Shown here in pieces: positions 33,418 through 43,056 of a stretch of 64,000 bases of DNA. The number at the start of each line of letters is the position of its first letter. Positions within the stretch are counted from its first letter, which is position 1. Origin of the DNA: Nocardia sputorum (GTDB taxonomy: Bacteria > Actinomycetota > Actinomycetes > Mycobacteriales > Mycobacteriaceae); assembly GCF_027924405.1 (NCBI RefSeq), contig NZ_AP026978.1, positions 2,666,001-2,730,000 on the forward strand, in the 5' to 3' direction. The notes under the pieces are model-generated. The model worked only from the letters and a program-made list of their open reading frames with translations. It made no database searches and had not been told where the DNA came from. Made by a program: the position numbers and the translations under genes.

Positions 33418-33969
33418 TCAGTCGGCGAGATAGCGCAGCATCACCGCGGTGTCGAAGTGCCTTGTCTCGGCCAACCGGAGCTGGACGCGCTTGTCCAGCG
33501 ATGGGAAGACCGGTGTGCCGCCGCCGAGTACCACGGGCAAGAAGAACAGCTGGTACTCGTCGATGAGCCCGTGTGGCATCAGCGAGGCCGCGAGGCTCGC
33601 ACCACCCACCTCCATGACGCCATCGCCTCCGGCCTTGAGCCTGCGGACCTCCTCGACCGCGTTTTCGCTGATCAGCGTGCTGTTCCAGTGGACCTCGGTG
33701 AGCGTCCGGGAGAAGACGACCTTCGGCTTGTCCGTCCAGAGCCTGCCGAACTCACGCTCGATGCGCGGCGCGTCCTCGGGCACGTGCGGCCAGTACTCGG
33801 CCATCAGCTCGTACAGGCGACGGCCGTGCAGCGAGACCTCGATCTCGCGGTAGCGGTCGTTGTGGAACTGGTGCAACTCCTCGTCCGGGTTGGTCCAATC
33901 GATGCCGCCGTCGCGGTCGTTGATGTAGCCGTCCAGGGACACGCTGAATCCGTAGATCAGTTTCCTCAT
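33418..33969 (-). CDS. Dihydrofolate-reductase-like (RibD C-terminal domain) protein
   Basis: 183 residues; ATG with GTAGGAGG upstream. It opens with R-K-L-I-Y-G-F-S-V-S-L-D-G-Y-I and has the inner motifs G-R-R-L-Y-E and V-M-E-V-G-G-A-S-L, then F-F-L-P-V-V-L-G-G-G-T-P-V-F, all standard for stand-alone RibD_C reductases that bind NADPH. These proteins are widespread in actinomycetes, with mostly unknown substrates. Monocistronic as far as can be seen. Confidence 0.9.
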   Translation of the reverse strand: MRKLIYGFSVSLDGYINDRDGGIDWTNPDEELHQFHNDRYREIEVSLHGRRLYELMAEYWPHVPEDAPRIEREFGRLWTDKPKVVFSRTLTEVHWNSTLISENAVEEVRRLKAGGDGVMEVGGASLAASLMPHGLIDEYQLFFLPVVLGGGTPVFPSLDKRVQLRLAETRHFDTAVMLRYLAD

Positions 33970-34170
33970 GATCGAGTAGACCTCCTACGCGGTCGAAACT
34001 CATCGGCGATCAACGGACAGGCGCGTCGGCGCTGTTTCTCCCGCGATGCCCGCGAGACATCACGAAACCGGAGGCGAATTGAAATCTTCAGCTTTCACAA
34101 TGCTCGGATGGGCGGTCGAGGCGCTACCTTCTGTCTGCTCGCAGTGCTGCGAGCAGATCGGAGTCAACGC

Positions 34171-34860
34171 ATGCACATCACATCGATCACGCGCCGTCTC
34201 GGGATGGCCGCAATCACCCTGGTCGCGACGGCTACCGCCACACTCGGTATCGCCACGCCACAGGCGGCTGCGGCGCCGGCGCGAGATCCCATCCTTTTCG
34301 TTCACGGATGGCGGGGATCGGCGTCGGACTGGAATTACATGTGGGGCCGATTCCTGGACGCCGGGTACTCCGCGGAGCAGATGGCGCGATTCAGCTACGA
34401 TTCCACCCGGTCGAACAAGGACATTGCGCTGGAGGTGAAAGCGCAGGTCGATGCGCTGCGCGCGAAAACCGGTGCCGCCACAGTCGATATCGTCACCCAC
34501 TCGATGGGCGGCCTCAACAGTCGCTGGTACCTGAAGAACTTGGATGGCCTGAACTCCGTCGACGACTGGGTCTCCATCGGCGGCCCCAATCACGGCACCG
34601 ACGCCGCCAACGGATGCCTCGACGCATCCTGCGAGGAGATGCGGCTCGGCTCGGCCTTCCTCGCGGAGCTCAACAGCACCGACGAAACCCCCGGCCGGGT
34701 GAATTACGGCACCTGGTGGTCACCGTGCGACGAGATCATCAACCCCGATGACAGCACCATTCTCAGCGGTGCCACCAACACCCAGACGCAGTGCATCGGC
34801 CATGTCGCGCTGCTGTCGTCGTCGACGGTTTTCGAGGGCGTGCGCGACTTCGTGAAGTAG
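34171..34860 (+). CDS. Secreted triacylglycerol lipase/esterase (lipase_2 type)
   Basis: 229 residues from ATG 34171 (GGAG upstream); the open frame before it lacks protein character. The signal peptide has basic R-R, a hydrophobic core and A-A-A-A-P-A near residue 37. The oxyanion region is F-V-H-G-W (43-47), the nucleophile elbow is T-H-S-M-G-G (Ser111), and a late His211 with an Asp in the 187-194 stretch completes a likely triad. Four Cys in the second half may form disulfides. It resembles small extracellular LipA/EstA-type lipases. A hairpin terminator follows. Confidence 0.9.
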   Translation: MHITSITRRLGMAAITLVATATATLGIATPQAAAAPARDPILFVHGWRGSASDWNYMWGRFLDAGYSAEQMARFSYDSTRSNKDIALEVKAQVDALRAKTGAATVDIVTHSMGGLNSRWYLKNLDGLNSVDDWVSIGGPNHGTDAANGCLDASCEEMRLGSAFLAELNSTDETPGRVNYGTWWSPCDEIINPDDSTILSGATNTQTQCIGHVALLSSSTVFEGVRDFVK

Positions 34861-34874
34861 TCGGCCGAACTCGA

Positions 34875-34906
34875 GCCCGGCGGCGCCCAGGACGGAACCG
34901 CCGGGC
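34875..34906. terminator. Hairpin between the convergent lipase and serine hydrolase genes
   Basis: GCCCGGCGG (34875-34883) pairs perfectly with CCGCCGGGC (34898-34906) over a 14-nt loop. It starts 14 nt after the lipase stop and 26 nt beyond the opposing stop, so it can serve both genes. Confidence 0.6.
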
Positions 34907-34931
34907 AGCGGATGACATCGACCGCGTGCTG

Positions 34932-36263
34932 CTACCGGATCCCGGGGGTCGTCGGATGCGGGCCTACGCAGCCGAGGATGAAGCAGCCCGGCGGCCAGTT
35001 CGCGAACGGCGCGGACATGGGCTTGCCCAGGCAGGACAGCGGGTTGCAGCCCGGATAGGCCATCGGGCCGATACCGAGTGCGGCGAGGGTGGCGTCCGGA
35101 TTCGAGATCATCGGATCGGACAGTTGGACATCCGATTGCTGTTCGTAGGGTGCCGCGGCGGGTAGGCGGGGTTCCCGGAAGGCGGCGCCGACCGCACGCA
35201 GGACGTCGTGCGGGAAGCTCAACGCGCTTCCCGGGACCGTGACACCGGTCCAGCTGACCATCAATCCGAGGCTGGGCACGACGAAATTGTCCTGGCGCAT
35301 CATTCCCGACATCTGCATCGCATCCGGCGGCAGACCGGGGAAGTAGTTGGCGCAGTCCGGCCCGTTCACCACGAACAGGAAGCCGTAGCACGGGTTCGTC
35401 GGGGTAGGCCGGCCGGCCTGCGCGAGATAATCGGCCGAAATGATCCGATGACCGCCCCACTGGCCGCGGTTGGTGAGCAGCAGGCCGAGCTTGGCGAAAT
35501 CGTCCGGTGGCAGGAGGAGATGCGCGTAGCCGTAGGTGTTTCCGCTGCGGTCACGTCCCCAGAAGTAGTCGGTCGGCGGAATACCCAACGGATCGAACAG
35601 TTTTCGCTGCGCGTACGCCTGGAAGTCCTCGTCGACCGCACGCTGGATGACGTAGGCGAGCAGATCGACAGCGCGCTGACTGTAGCGCCACTCGGTGCCC
35701 TGCTGCTGATCGATCGGCATAGCCAACGCCTGCGCGACCACATTCGGGTCGATTTGCGCCAACCCGGTGATGCCCTCGGAGGCCACCGCGACCCGCATGC
35801 CGCTGGATTCGGTGAGCAGATTCCGTACCGTGATCGCGCGATGTCCGGCATCACCGAGTTCGGGCGGCAGATAGGCGCCGATCGGGTCATCGAGCCGCAG
35901 CCGCCGCTCGTCCACCGCGATCCCGGCGACCATCGAAACCACGCTCTTGGTGCTGCTCCACAGATTCCATGGCACACCGGCGGCCCGCGCGTTGTTCGGG
36001 CCGGTCGCGATCAGGCAATTGTTCCGGAATATCTGCAGCGTCGTGCGCGTCGAATCCGCCGCGAGAGCCACCGCCTCGCGCAGCGCCGCCGAATCGAGTC
36101 CGACCTCCTCCGGCGTCGCCGTCTCGGGCACCCGTCCACTGCTGACCGCACAGTGCCTCAGCCCGTCCGGCGCGGCCTGCGCCATCACCGGTGCACCAAC
36201 CCCCAACATCGACGTGGCCACCGTAATAGCCGCCACCGCAACGCTTCTCATACCCAGACCCAC
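34932..36263 (-). CDS. Secreted serine hydrolase, beta-lactamase class C family
   Basis: 443 residues from GTG 36263, preferred over the ATG four codons later because GGAGG sits 6 nt upstream of the GTG. The N-terminal signal peptide ends near A-Q-A-A. The S-x-x-K motif is S-S-T-K (Ser103, Lys106) and the second motif is Y-S-Q (Tyr194). The family includes beta-lactamases, D-Ala-D-Ala peptidases and esterases. The C-terminal 70 residues are Pro/Cys/Gly-rich and unusual for the family. It acts outside the cell; substrate unknown. Confidence 0.87.
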   Translation of the reverse strand: MGLGMRSVAVAAITVATSMLGVGAPVMAQAAPDGLRHCAVSSGRVPETATPEEVGLDSAALREAVALAADSTRTTLQIFRNNCLIATGPNNARAAGVPWNLWSSTKSVVSMVAGIAVDERRLRLDDPIGAYLPPELGDAGHRAITVRNLLTESSGMRVAVASEGITGLAQIDPNVVAQALAMPIDQQQGTEWRYSQRAVDLLAYVIQRAVDEDFQAYAQRKLFDPLGIPPTDYFWGRDRSGNTYGYAHLLLPPDDFAKLGLLLTNRGQWGGHRIISADYLAQAGRPTPTNPCYGFLFVVNGPDCANYFPGLPPDAMQMSGMMRQDNFVVPSLGLMVSWTGVTVPGSALSFPHDVLRAVGAAFREPRLPAAAPYEQQSDVQLSDPMISNPDATLAALGIGPMAYPGCNPLSCLGKPMSAPFANWPPGCFILGCVGPHPTTPGIR

Positions 36264-36723
36264 GCCCGGCCTCCGCTCTCGACGAACTCCACCAGGCACA
36301 TCGCCCCCGCCCCAACCCCGGTTACCATCTCGGCTGCCCCCACTTGTGGGGGGCGGAGGTCCGCACGTGCACCTTCGCCGGACGCGTGGAAGTAATCCGT
36401 TGCGTTGCCGGCCGTACCTGACTGGATCGCGGATCCGGTCCAACCAGCGGACGCGGTCGGATCTGCTAGAGCGGATGTGGGAAAGCGGATGAATCCGTTC
36501 GTGGCACGATCACACCGCTCCGGCGCGCTTCGGGACAGTCACTGTTGAAGACCTGCTGGCCGCTCCAGTTCCGGAGCTGTGCGGTCACAAGCCGGGCAAT
36601 CTCGCAAATGGCAGGGACTTGGTTGGAGGACATACGGCCCGCGTTGATCGCTCACAGAGTTGCCGATGTGGGCGGGATGGGCTGTGATCAATCTCGACGT
36701 TTCGTTTGGGGAGGTATCGCACG
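36264..36723. other. Divergent intergenic region
   Basis: No supported gene. A short C-G hairpin CCCCCA-CTTG-TGGGGG (36337-36352, CUUG tetraloop) lies about 75-90 nt upstream of the serine hydrolase start and could be a leader structure or a terminator. Confidence 0.35.
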
Positions 36724-39072
36724 TTGGCCGCATTGGAACCGGGGTCGGTGTTCGCCGGATACACCATCGAACGCCTGCTCGGTGCCGGGGGGATGGGAGA
36801 GGTGTACGTCGCCCGGCATCCCCGGCTGCCCCGCTCCGACGCGGTGAAGGTGCTCGCCGCGCAGTTCACCGGCGACGAATCGTACCGGCGCCGCTTCGAG
36901 CGCGAGGCCGATCTCGCCGCGTCGCTGTCGCATCCCGGCATCGTCAGCGTCCACGACCGCGGGGAATTCGACGGGCGGTTGTGGATCGCGCTGGAGCTGA
37001 TCGACGGGACCGATCTGTCGGCATTGCTCACCGCCGCGCCGGGCGGATTGCCCACAGCCGATGTGGTGCGGGCGGTCACGGAGGTCGCCCATGCGCTCGA
37101 TTACGCGGGTGCTCGCGGGCTGGTCCATCGGGACGTGAAACCCGCGAACATCCTGCTCGCCGGGACCGGTCACTACCTGCTGACCGACTTCGGGATCGCC
37201 CGCATGGGCCCGGGGACCTCCGATCTCACCGGAACCGGCCTGACCCTCGGCACGGTTGCCTACGCCTCGCCGGAACAGATGCAGGGGCTTCCGGTCGATC
37301 CGCGATCCGATCAGTATTCGCTGGCCGCTACCGCCTTTCATCTGCTCACCGGTGTTCAGCCGTTCACCGGCACCAGCCCGGTCGCGGTGATCATGGCGCA
37401 TGCGCAGCAGCCGGTTCCCAGTGTGCGCGAGCGGCGGCCCGATCTAGCGCCGCAGGTCGACTCGGTGCTCGCACGGGCAATGGCGAAAACTCCGGAGCAT
37501 CGCTTCGCCACCACCGAGGAATTCGCGGCCGCCCTCGGCCGTGCGGGCTCGGTCTCCGTACCGCACCCGCGTTGGCCGGCCGCTCCTGCCGACCGTTACG
37601 CGGCCACAGTCGTCAACCCGGCCCCGGCCGGCCGCAGTCCGCATCATCCGCCCCCGGCATCACTGGGTCTGGGTGCGGCGCGGCAGGGATCAACCGGTCG
37701 GCGGGGATCGCTGCTCATCGGTGCGCTGGTTGCCGCGGTGGCGCTGGTCGTGGTGGGAGCGCTCGGTATCCGGGGGCTTCAGCACGACGGCGGCGTGGAA
37801 GAAGCCGCGCAGCTACCCCGCCGGCCTGTGACGCCCATACTTCCGTCCCTGGAGAAACGACCGGATACTCCGATCTGGACGCTGGGGGATATTCCGGGTA
37901 CTCCCGCGGACCAGCCGAGTGGCCCGTCGGCGCTGGGCGGCGATTCCGAGGTCGTCCTCTTCGGCCGCACCGTCTATCCGGACCGCGGGGACGCACTCGA
38001 GTATCTCGAGATCATCGATGCGAACACCGGTCGGGCCTGGGCCGGCACCCAACCCGTCGTGATCGATTCGACGGGTGACCTGAGTGCCGAGCGTTGTGTC
38101 GTCAGCGAAAGTCACACGGGGGCAGCCTGCCACCTCAACGGCCGTAACTCCGACACGCTGACAGTGGTCGATTTCGCGACGAGCCGAATCACCGGCACAG
38201 TGGCTGCCGCGGGCGATATCTCCGGCCTGACCGCCGCAGGTGAGCGTTTCGTTTTCGTGGACAGGCAGAGCTACGGTGCGCCCCCGGCACTGCGGTCGAT
38301 CGGTGTGGACGGCCGGGAACTTCCCGCGATCGGCTGGCCCGCGGCGAGATCGTCGTCCAATACGCGGCATTCGATAGATATCTTCGGATTGGTCCGGCTG
38401 GCCGTGGTCAGGTCCGCACCGGACCCGGCGCAACCGCTGTCCAAGTGGGAATTGAAGGTGATCCGGCTCGAGGACGGAAAAGAAGTGTTCCGGCGGGACT
38501 CCGTCGAGGAGATCGCGGACGACGAATGGAACGTCTTCATCGACGGATTCGTCGTCGGCGGCGGTGCGGCACCGTACGGGATCTACGACCGCAACGGCAC
38601 GGAGACCGCGCAACTGCCGAGGGGTTGGCGGCCGAGTCGGCATCCGACGATGTCGGGGCCAGGGCCGGCCGAGACCTCGGTACCGACCGCGATCCAGGTC
38701 GACGGCGACAAGACGACCTACGCGGGAATCAGTCCGCGCACCGGGGCCGTGCTGTGGAAGCAGCAGTCCTTCAGCGCCGGCGACAGCGACGATCCACTCC
38801 TCTTGCGCGGTATCGGAAATCTGATCCTCACCTCGAAATCGGGCCGCCTGGTGGACGCGTATACCGGCGACTACGTGATCCCCGGCTACGTGCCGGAAGG
38901 CACCGAACTCGGCACCGACGGCAGCCGGATTGCCGTCGCCACCGACACCGCGGGTCCGGGATATTCACTGGAAGTATGGAACGATAGGAACTCGGTGTGG
39001 GAGATAACCAGCAAGTCCGCACCGGTATCGGTCGGCGGCAAGATCTACGTCGGAAACCTGCGGCTCTTCTGA
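36724..39072 (+). CDS. PknB-like transmembrane Ser/Thr protein kinase
   Basis: 782 residues from TTG 36724, chosen because GGGGAGG lies 9 nt upstream; an in-frame TTG 18 nt earlier overlaps that site. Kinase domain (about 10-275): G-A-G-G-M-G-E-V loop, catalytic Lys42, alpha-C Glu61, H-R-D-V-K-P-A-N (Asp137) and D-F-G (Asp155), all intact. A Pro-rich linker leads to one membrane helix (about 329-349). The extracellular part of about 430 residues has repeated beta-strand patterns like a PQQ-type propeller, probably the sensor. Two single-pass sensor-like proteins are encoded nearby. Signal and targets are unknown. Confidence 0.9.
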   Translation: MAALEPGSVFAGYTIERLLGAGGMGEVYVARHPRLPRSDAVKVLAAQFTGDESYRRRFEREADLAASLSHPGIVSVHDRGEFDGRLWIALELIDGTDLSALLTAAPGGLPTADVVRAVTEVAHALDYAGARGLVHRDVKPANILLAGTGHYLLTDFGIARMGPGTSDLTGTGLTLGTVAYASPEQMQGLPVDPRSDQYSLAATAFHLLTGVQPFTGTSPVAVIMAHAQQPVPSVRERRPDLAPQVDSVLARAMAKTPEHRFATTEEFAAALGRAGSVSVPHPRWPAAPADRYAATVVNPAPAGRSPHHPPPASLGLGAARQGSTGRRGSLLIGALVAAVALVVVGALGIRGLQHDGGVEEAAQLPRRPVTPILPSLEKRPDTPIWTLGDIPGTPADQPSGPSALGGDSEVVLFGRTVYPDRGDALEYLEIIDANTGRAWAGTQPVVIDSTGDLSAERCVVSESHTGAACHLNGRNSDTLTVVDFATSRITGTVAAAGDISGLTAAGERFVFVDRQSYGAPPALRSIGVDGRELPAIGWPAARSSSNTRHSIDIFGLVRLAVVRSAPDPAQPLSKWELKVIRLEDGKEVFRRDSVEEIADDEWNVFIDGFVVGGGAAPYGIYDRNGTETAQLPRGWRPSRHPTMSGPGPAETSVPTAIQVDGDKTTYAGISPRTGAVLWKQQSFSAGDSDDPLLLRGIGNLILTSKSGRLVDAYTGDYVIPGYVPEGTELGTDGSRIAVATDTAGPGYSLEVWNDRNSVWEITSKSAPVSVGGKIYVGNLRLF

Positions 39073-39201
39073 ATCAGCGCTGCACGTTTACTGCGGCCGG
39101 CCCAGTTCTGCCGCGCATCCGCGACGGAGAACATGGGCACCCATGCTCGACGTGTCAGTGTCCAGAGCTCGGTCTATCCCTGCGCTACCCGACAACGGCG
39201 C

Positions 39202-39245
39202 GAACAGCGTCAGGATGAAGTGGTTTCCCCAACCTGACGCTGTTC
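39202..39245. terminator. Bidirectional terminator, perfect 13-bp stem
   Basis: GAACAGCGTCAGG (39202-39214) pairs exactly with CCTGACGCTGTTC (39233-39245). It lies between the convergent kinase and lectin-like genes, 24 nt beyond the latter's stop codon at 39270. Confidence 0.7.
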
Positions 39246-39269
39246 TGCCGGCCTTGGCTGGAGATCGGG

Positions 39270-40781
39270 CTACGGGCGAGTCACCTCGGTGGCCTGAAGG
39301 TTGCGCAGGGCGCCGTCCCCGGCCTCGTGCTGGGAGGGGTAGAGCAGTTGCACGGCCACGGTGAGGGGTGTGCCGGGCTCGATGGTGTGGGTGTCATCCG
39401 GCGTGGCGATCACGACCGACCCGCTGGTGCCGTCCTCGATCACGCGGTACCACTGGCTCTGCTGAGGATTGATGCGGGTTCGCGGCGGAACGTCGAAACG
39501 GATTTCCCACCACACCACCCGCTGCTCATGGGCGGCCAGAGTGAGGTCGTAGCTGATGACCCATCCGGTCGCGTCCTCGGGCCAGGTCTGGGGCCACTGC
39601 CCGACGATCACGGGGGAGACGGTGACGGGAGGCCGATCGACCTCGGTGGTGACCGAGCCGGAGTGCCGTTCGGCGGTGTTGGCGCGTGAGGGCGAGGTGA
39701 TGAGGCTGGTGCAGGTGAGTCGGCCCTCGAATCGGGGGCCGATGGTGCCGGTCAGGGTGATGGTCGCCTTGCTGCCCTTGGGCAGGTCGATCGGCATGTG
39801 CAAGCCGTCGCGAACCGAGCCGGTGCCGCAGACGGCTCCATTCTCGGCCTGGCAGCTCAGTTCCAGATCGGTCAGCTCTGTCGGGACAGTGGCGTCGAGC
39901 ACGGCGTCGGGGGCGTCGTTTGGGCCGAGGTTCTGCACGCCGATGGTGTAGGTGATCCGGTGTCCCGATTGCGCGGTCTGCGGGCCGCTGATCTCCAGGG
40001 GCATTTCCGCGGGCAGGGTCACCTTCAGGTTCTTGATCCGGTGGTGGGCGGTCGCGGCGCCGGTCCCGGCGGCGAAGCCCAGTTTGAAGGTCTCGGGCAC
40101 ACGCGGTTGACCGTCGGCGCCGGCGAGATCGAAGTTGTCGATCAGCAGGGTGCCGTTCGGGTTGGTCTTGTCGGCATGACGAACGGTCAGCCGCCCGCCG
40201 ATGACGGAGACCTGAATGTGGGCGCCGCGCTCCCACTCCGCGCGGAATCCGCCCGGCACCGCAACGCCGGTGAGCCAGCCGAACCCCTCCCGCAGATTGC
40301 CGGCTCCACGCACCCCCAAGGTCTTGGGCCGTTGCGCACCGCCTCCGGTGCCGGCCAATGGTGTGGCGAAGTTGCCGTAGTTGTCGAAGCCGACGCCGAC
40401 GAATCCGGCGGTGACTCCCGGCGCGACGATCTGCCCGGAATCGGACTTGGTGACGGAGTAGCCGAGGGCGGCGCCGAGACCGCCGGGCTGGGTGGTGTGC
40501 GCGCCGTCGATCAGATAGACGCTGAAGCCGTCGCCGAGGTTGGCTGCTCCCTCGCAGGAGTAGTCGAAGTCGATGGTGACCCCGAGGGTGGAGGAGAACG
40601 CCTGATCGAGGAACGCCGTCCCCGCCTGGGAGTTGGCGTTGGGGGTGAGTTCCAGGCTGCCGTCGTGCAGCCGTGCGCTGCCCAGCAGTTGCCAGTGCGG
40701 GTTGGTCACGGTGTCGTGGGTGAACGATTCGACGATCGGGAACTGGGCCTGCTGGATGGTGACCGGTGCATACGTCGTCAT
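39270..40781 (-). CDS. L-type-lectin-like protein with DUF11-like domain
   Basis: 503 residues; ATG with GAGGAGGATCTGACA upstream. The N-terminal 250 residues resemble legume/L-type lectin beta-sandwiches: early F-L-D-Q-A-F, then G-D-G-F-S-V-Y-L-I-D-G (83-93) and V-G-V-G-F-D-N-Y-G-N-F. Residues of about 260-390 match a DUF11-type Ig-like repeat (I-T-Y-T-I-G-V-Q-N-L-G-P-N-D-A). The rest is another beta-rich domain with Trp-rich strands, possibly carbohydrate-binding. Such a protein would be expected outside the cell, yet no signal peptide is present, as in the IPT proteins of this window. Confidence 0.75.
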   Translation of the reverse strand: MTTYAPVTIQQAQFPIVESFTHDTVTNPHWQLLGSARLHDGSLELTPNANSQAGTAFLDQAFSSTLGVTIDFDYSCEGAANLGDGFSVYLIDGAHTTQPGGLGAALGYSVTKSDSGQIVAPGVTAGFVGVGFDNYGNFATPLAGTGGGAQRPKTLGVRGAGNLREGFGWLTGVAVPGGFRAEWERGAHIQVSVIGGRLTVRHADKTNPNGTLLIDNFDLAGADGQPRVPETFKLGFAAGTGAATAHHRIKNLKVTLPAEMPLEISGPQTAQSGHRITYTIGVQNLGPNDAPDAVLDATVPTELTDLELSCQAENGAVCGTGSVRDGLHMPIDLPKGSKATITLTGTIGPRFEGRLTCTSLITSPSRANTAERHSGSVTTEVDRPPVTVSPVIVGQWPQTWPEDATGWVISYDLTLAAHEQRVVWWEIRFDVPPRTRINPQQSQWYRVIEDGTSGSVVIATPDDTHTIEPGTPLTVAVQLLYPSQHEAGDGALRNLQATEVTRP

Positions 40782-41131
40782 TGTCAGATCCTCCTCGAGG
40801 CCGGACGTGCATGAGATGAGCGATTACGCCACGCAGATCGACTCCGCCGCGTATCCGGCGAAGCCCCGGTCCACAGATGCGGCTCCTGGCCGGACACCCC
40901 AGGGCCACAAAGTCGACTGTAGGAACATCCGAACGCGACCGATTCACCTCTTTCGAGTGAACCCGTGCAGCCGCCTACGCTCCGACTTCACGGCGCGACG
41001 CCAATCCTCGCCGAGCGCATCGGGCGATTCGTACCGGCTGCCAGATTCACGGCGCCACCCTGGACGGTTCACTCCGAAGGCAGCGCCGCATTCGCCGCCG
41101 CGGTCACCAGCGGCCGCGACGCCACTGGTGG
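40782..41131. other. Intergenic region, no gene seen
   Basis: It lies between the lectin-like gene and the membrane sensor-like gene (both minus). No frame with a start signal was found and no strong hairpin. Confidence 0.35.
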
Positions 41132-42022
41132 TTACTTCTTCCGCAGTCCATCCAGGGCCTGCTTGGCCTGATTTCTGGCGATGGCGCCGAGTTCGTCCGG
41201 ATTCACCGGCGGCTCGCCGTGCTGGCGCAGGATGGGGATTCGCACTCGCACCGAGACGTTGCTGTCCTGCACGCCGACGAGGTAGTCCATTCCAGTGGTG
41301 TAGCTGAATTCCGATACCGAGGTGTGCCAGTAACCCTGGGCACCGATTCCGGTCAACTCGCCGGATCCCGACCCCGACCCCGGGGTGGTGTCCTGGCGTT
41401 TCCAATCGTCGTAGGCGGGAGCTGCTCCGGCCGTTGTGAACTCGACGCGAAGGTCGATGCCCGCTTGATTCCAGTGCACGCCGTCGCCGGCGAGGCTCTT
41501 GTAGCTGAATTGGCAGGACAGACGGCCCGGGTCGTCGGCGCTCGGCGGGGTCTCGTGGTGGAAGGGCGGCCGGTCCGGTATAGACGACCACTTGTGCAAC
41601 GGGGCGGGATCGACCAGATCGCACGCATCGGCGATCCCGTTCATCGAATAGATGCCCGGCGCCGGTTCCGGGCGTGGAGTAACCGTGGCGGTCGACGATG
41701 TCGCCGGTGCGCCGGCGGACGCCTCGACAGCGGCGGACCGACTGCCACTGTCGCCGTCGGCGATGATGATGCCGATCATCACACCAGCGCCCAGCATGGC
41801 CACCAACGCGATCACACCAGCGGCGAACAGGACTGGCTTACGGTGATCGTCAGACGCGGACGCACCCTGCGATGCCACCGGCTGCGGCTGATACCCCTGG
41901 CCGATTCGGCCGAACCCTGTGTCGGACCGGGTCCAGTCCCCTTCCGAGGAAGATGGTCGCGGCGAAGTGTGCTCGAAGCCGCCCGGGGTCGAGTTGTCGG
42001 GTGCGTGCTGTGGGTCTGTCAT
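41132..42022 (-). CDS. Single-pass membrane protein, sensor-like extracellular domain
   Basis: 296 residues from ATG 42022 (GAAGGG upstream). The N-terminal 60 residues are hydrophilic, Pro/Ser/Gln-rich and presumably cytoplasmic. One membrane helix spans about 63-88, followed by a Thr/Pro-rich linker and an extracellular domain with A-D-A-C-D-L-V-D (Cys134) and L-S-C-Q-F (Cys170), a likely disulfide. The C-D-L-V-D/W pattern recalls DUF3558-type lipoproteins of mycolata. A close paralogue follows upstream at 42145. The receptor kinase nearby could phosphorylate the cytoplasmic tails, but this is speculation. Confidence 0.75.
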   Translation of the reverse strand: MTDPQHAPDNSTPGGFEHTSPRPSSSEGDWTRSDTGFGRIGQGYQPQPVASQGASASDDHRKPVLFAAGVIALVAMLGAGVMIGIIIADGDSGSRSAAVEASAGAPATSSTATVTPRPEPAPGIYSMNGIADACDLVDPAPLHKWSSIPDRPPFHHETPPSADDPGRLSCQFSYKSLAGDGVHWNQAGIDLRVEFTTAGAAPAYDDWKRQDTTPGSGSGSGELTGIGAQGYWHTSVSEFSYTTGMDYLVGVQDSNVSVRVRIPILRQHGEPPVNPDELGAIARNQAKQALDGLRKK

Positions 42023-42144
42023 CTCTTGCAGCCCTTCGATTCTCGACGTGCTTCCCGTCGGCCCTCCGCTTCGCGCCGATCGTACTTTCCCCCTTGCCGA
42101 GTTACCACCGACCGGCCTCGTCGGTCTGTTCGAGTCGACGGCTG

Positions 42145-43056
42145 CTAATTCTGTCGCAGTCCGGCCAGCACCTTGCGGGTTTGGGATCTGGCGACCGAAT
42201 CGAGTTCGTCTCTGTCGACTACGGGTGCGTCCTTCTCGCGGGAGAGGTCGATCTCCACCCGCACCGCGACCCCGCCGTCCCACACGCACATCACGTACAT
42301 CGCGTCCACGATGCCACCGAAGTTGTCGGCTTCGAACTGCCAATATCCTCGAGTGCCGATTCCGGTGAATTCCCCGGACGTCACCACGGAACCGTCGGCG
42401 GCGAGGTCGGCGGCGCTGCGTTTCCAATGGTCGTACTTTCGCGAAGCCGAACCGTCCATGACGTCGGCGCGGACCCGGACCGTCGCGGTATTCATGGGAA
42501 AGGCATCACCGGCGGAATTACCGTAGTGGACAGCGCAACTCAGCGTGCCGAAGTCGCCGGATGACGACGTCTCCTCATGGTCGGGAGCGATGCGCGGCGC
42601 TGAGGCCCACCTGGTCAACGGGGTGAGATCGACAAGGTCGCAGGCATCGGTGATCGCCCTCACCGAATAAGTCACCGGTCCCGGCGGCGCACTGGTCGAT
42701 GTGCCCGCGGAGACGCTGTCGCTGTGTCGATCACGCACGACGAAACCGATCACCACCCCGATCGCCAGCATCATCACGCCGAGCCCGACAAGACCGGCGA
42801 CGATGAACCCGGGCTTGCGGCGACCCAACTGCCGCGTCGGATCGGCTGGTGGGAGAGGTTGTCGCGGCGGCCAGTGCCCGCCACCGGGCGGCTGGTGCCC
42901 GGCGAAGGGGTGACCGGAGGGCGGAGACGACATAGGAGAGTAGTCCCCCGAATCCGGTACCGGCCGGCCATGTGTCGGAGAATCCGGTGGCCGTGTCGCA
43001 GAAGTGGCGTCCACCGCCCGCACCTGATCACCGGATTCGTGCGCAGCACCGCTCAT
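42145..43056 (-). CDS. Paralogous single-pass membrane protein
   Basis: 303 residues; ATG with GGAGGGG upstream, though a second start at residue 42 (M-S-S-P-P-S-G) is possible. Same architecture as its neighbour: Pro-rich cytoplasmic segment (H-W-P-P-R-Q-P-L-P-P), membrane helix about 82-107, and an extracellular domain with T-D-A-C-D-L-V-D (Cys139) and L-S-C-A-V (Cys174), then G-T-R-G-Y-W-Q as in the paralogue's G-A-Q-G-Y-W-H. A tandem duplication is likely. Function unknown. Confidence 0.75.
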   Translation of the reverse strand: MSGAAHESGDQVRAVDATSATRPPDSPTHGRPVPDSGDYSPMSSPPSGHPFAGHQPPGGGHWPPRQPLPPADPTRQLGRRKPGFIVAGLVGLGVMMLAIGVVIGFVVRDRHSDSVSAGTSTSAPPGPVTYSVRAITDACDLVDLTPLTRWASAPRIAPDHEETSSSGDFGTLSCAVHYGNSAGDAFPMNTATVRVRADVMDGSASRKYDHWKRSAADLAADGSVVTSGEFTGIGTRGYWQFEADNFGGIVDAMYVMCVWDGGVAVRVEIDLSREKDAPVVDRDELDSVARSQTRKVLAGLRQN

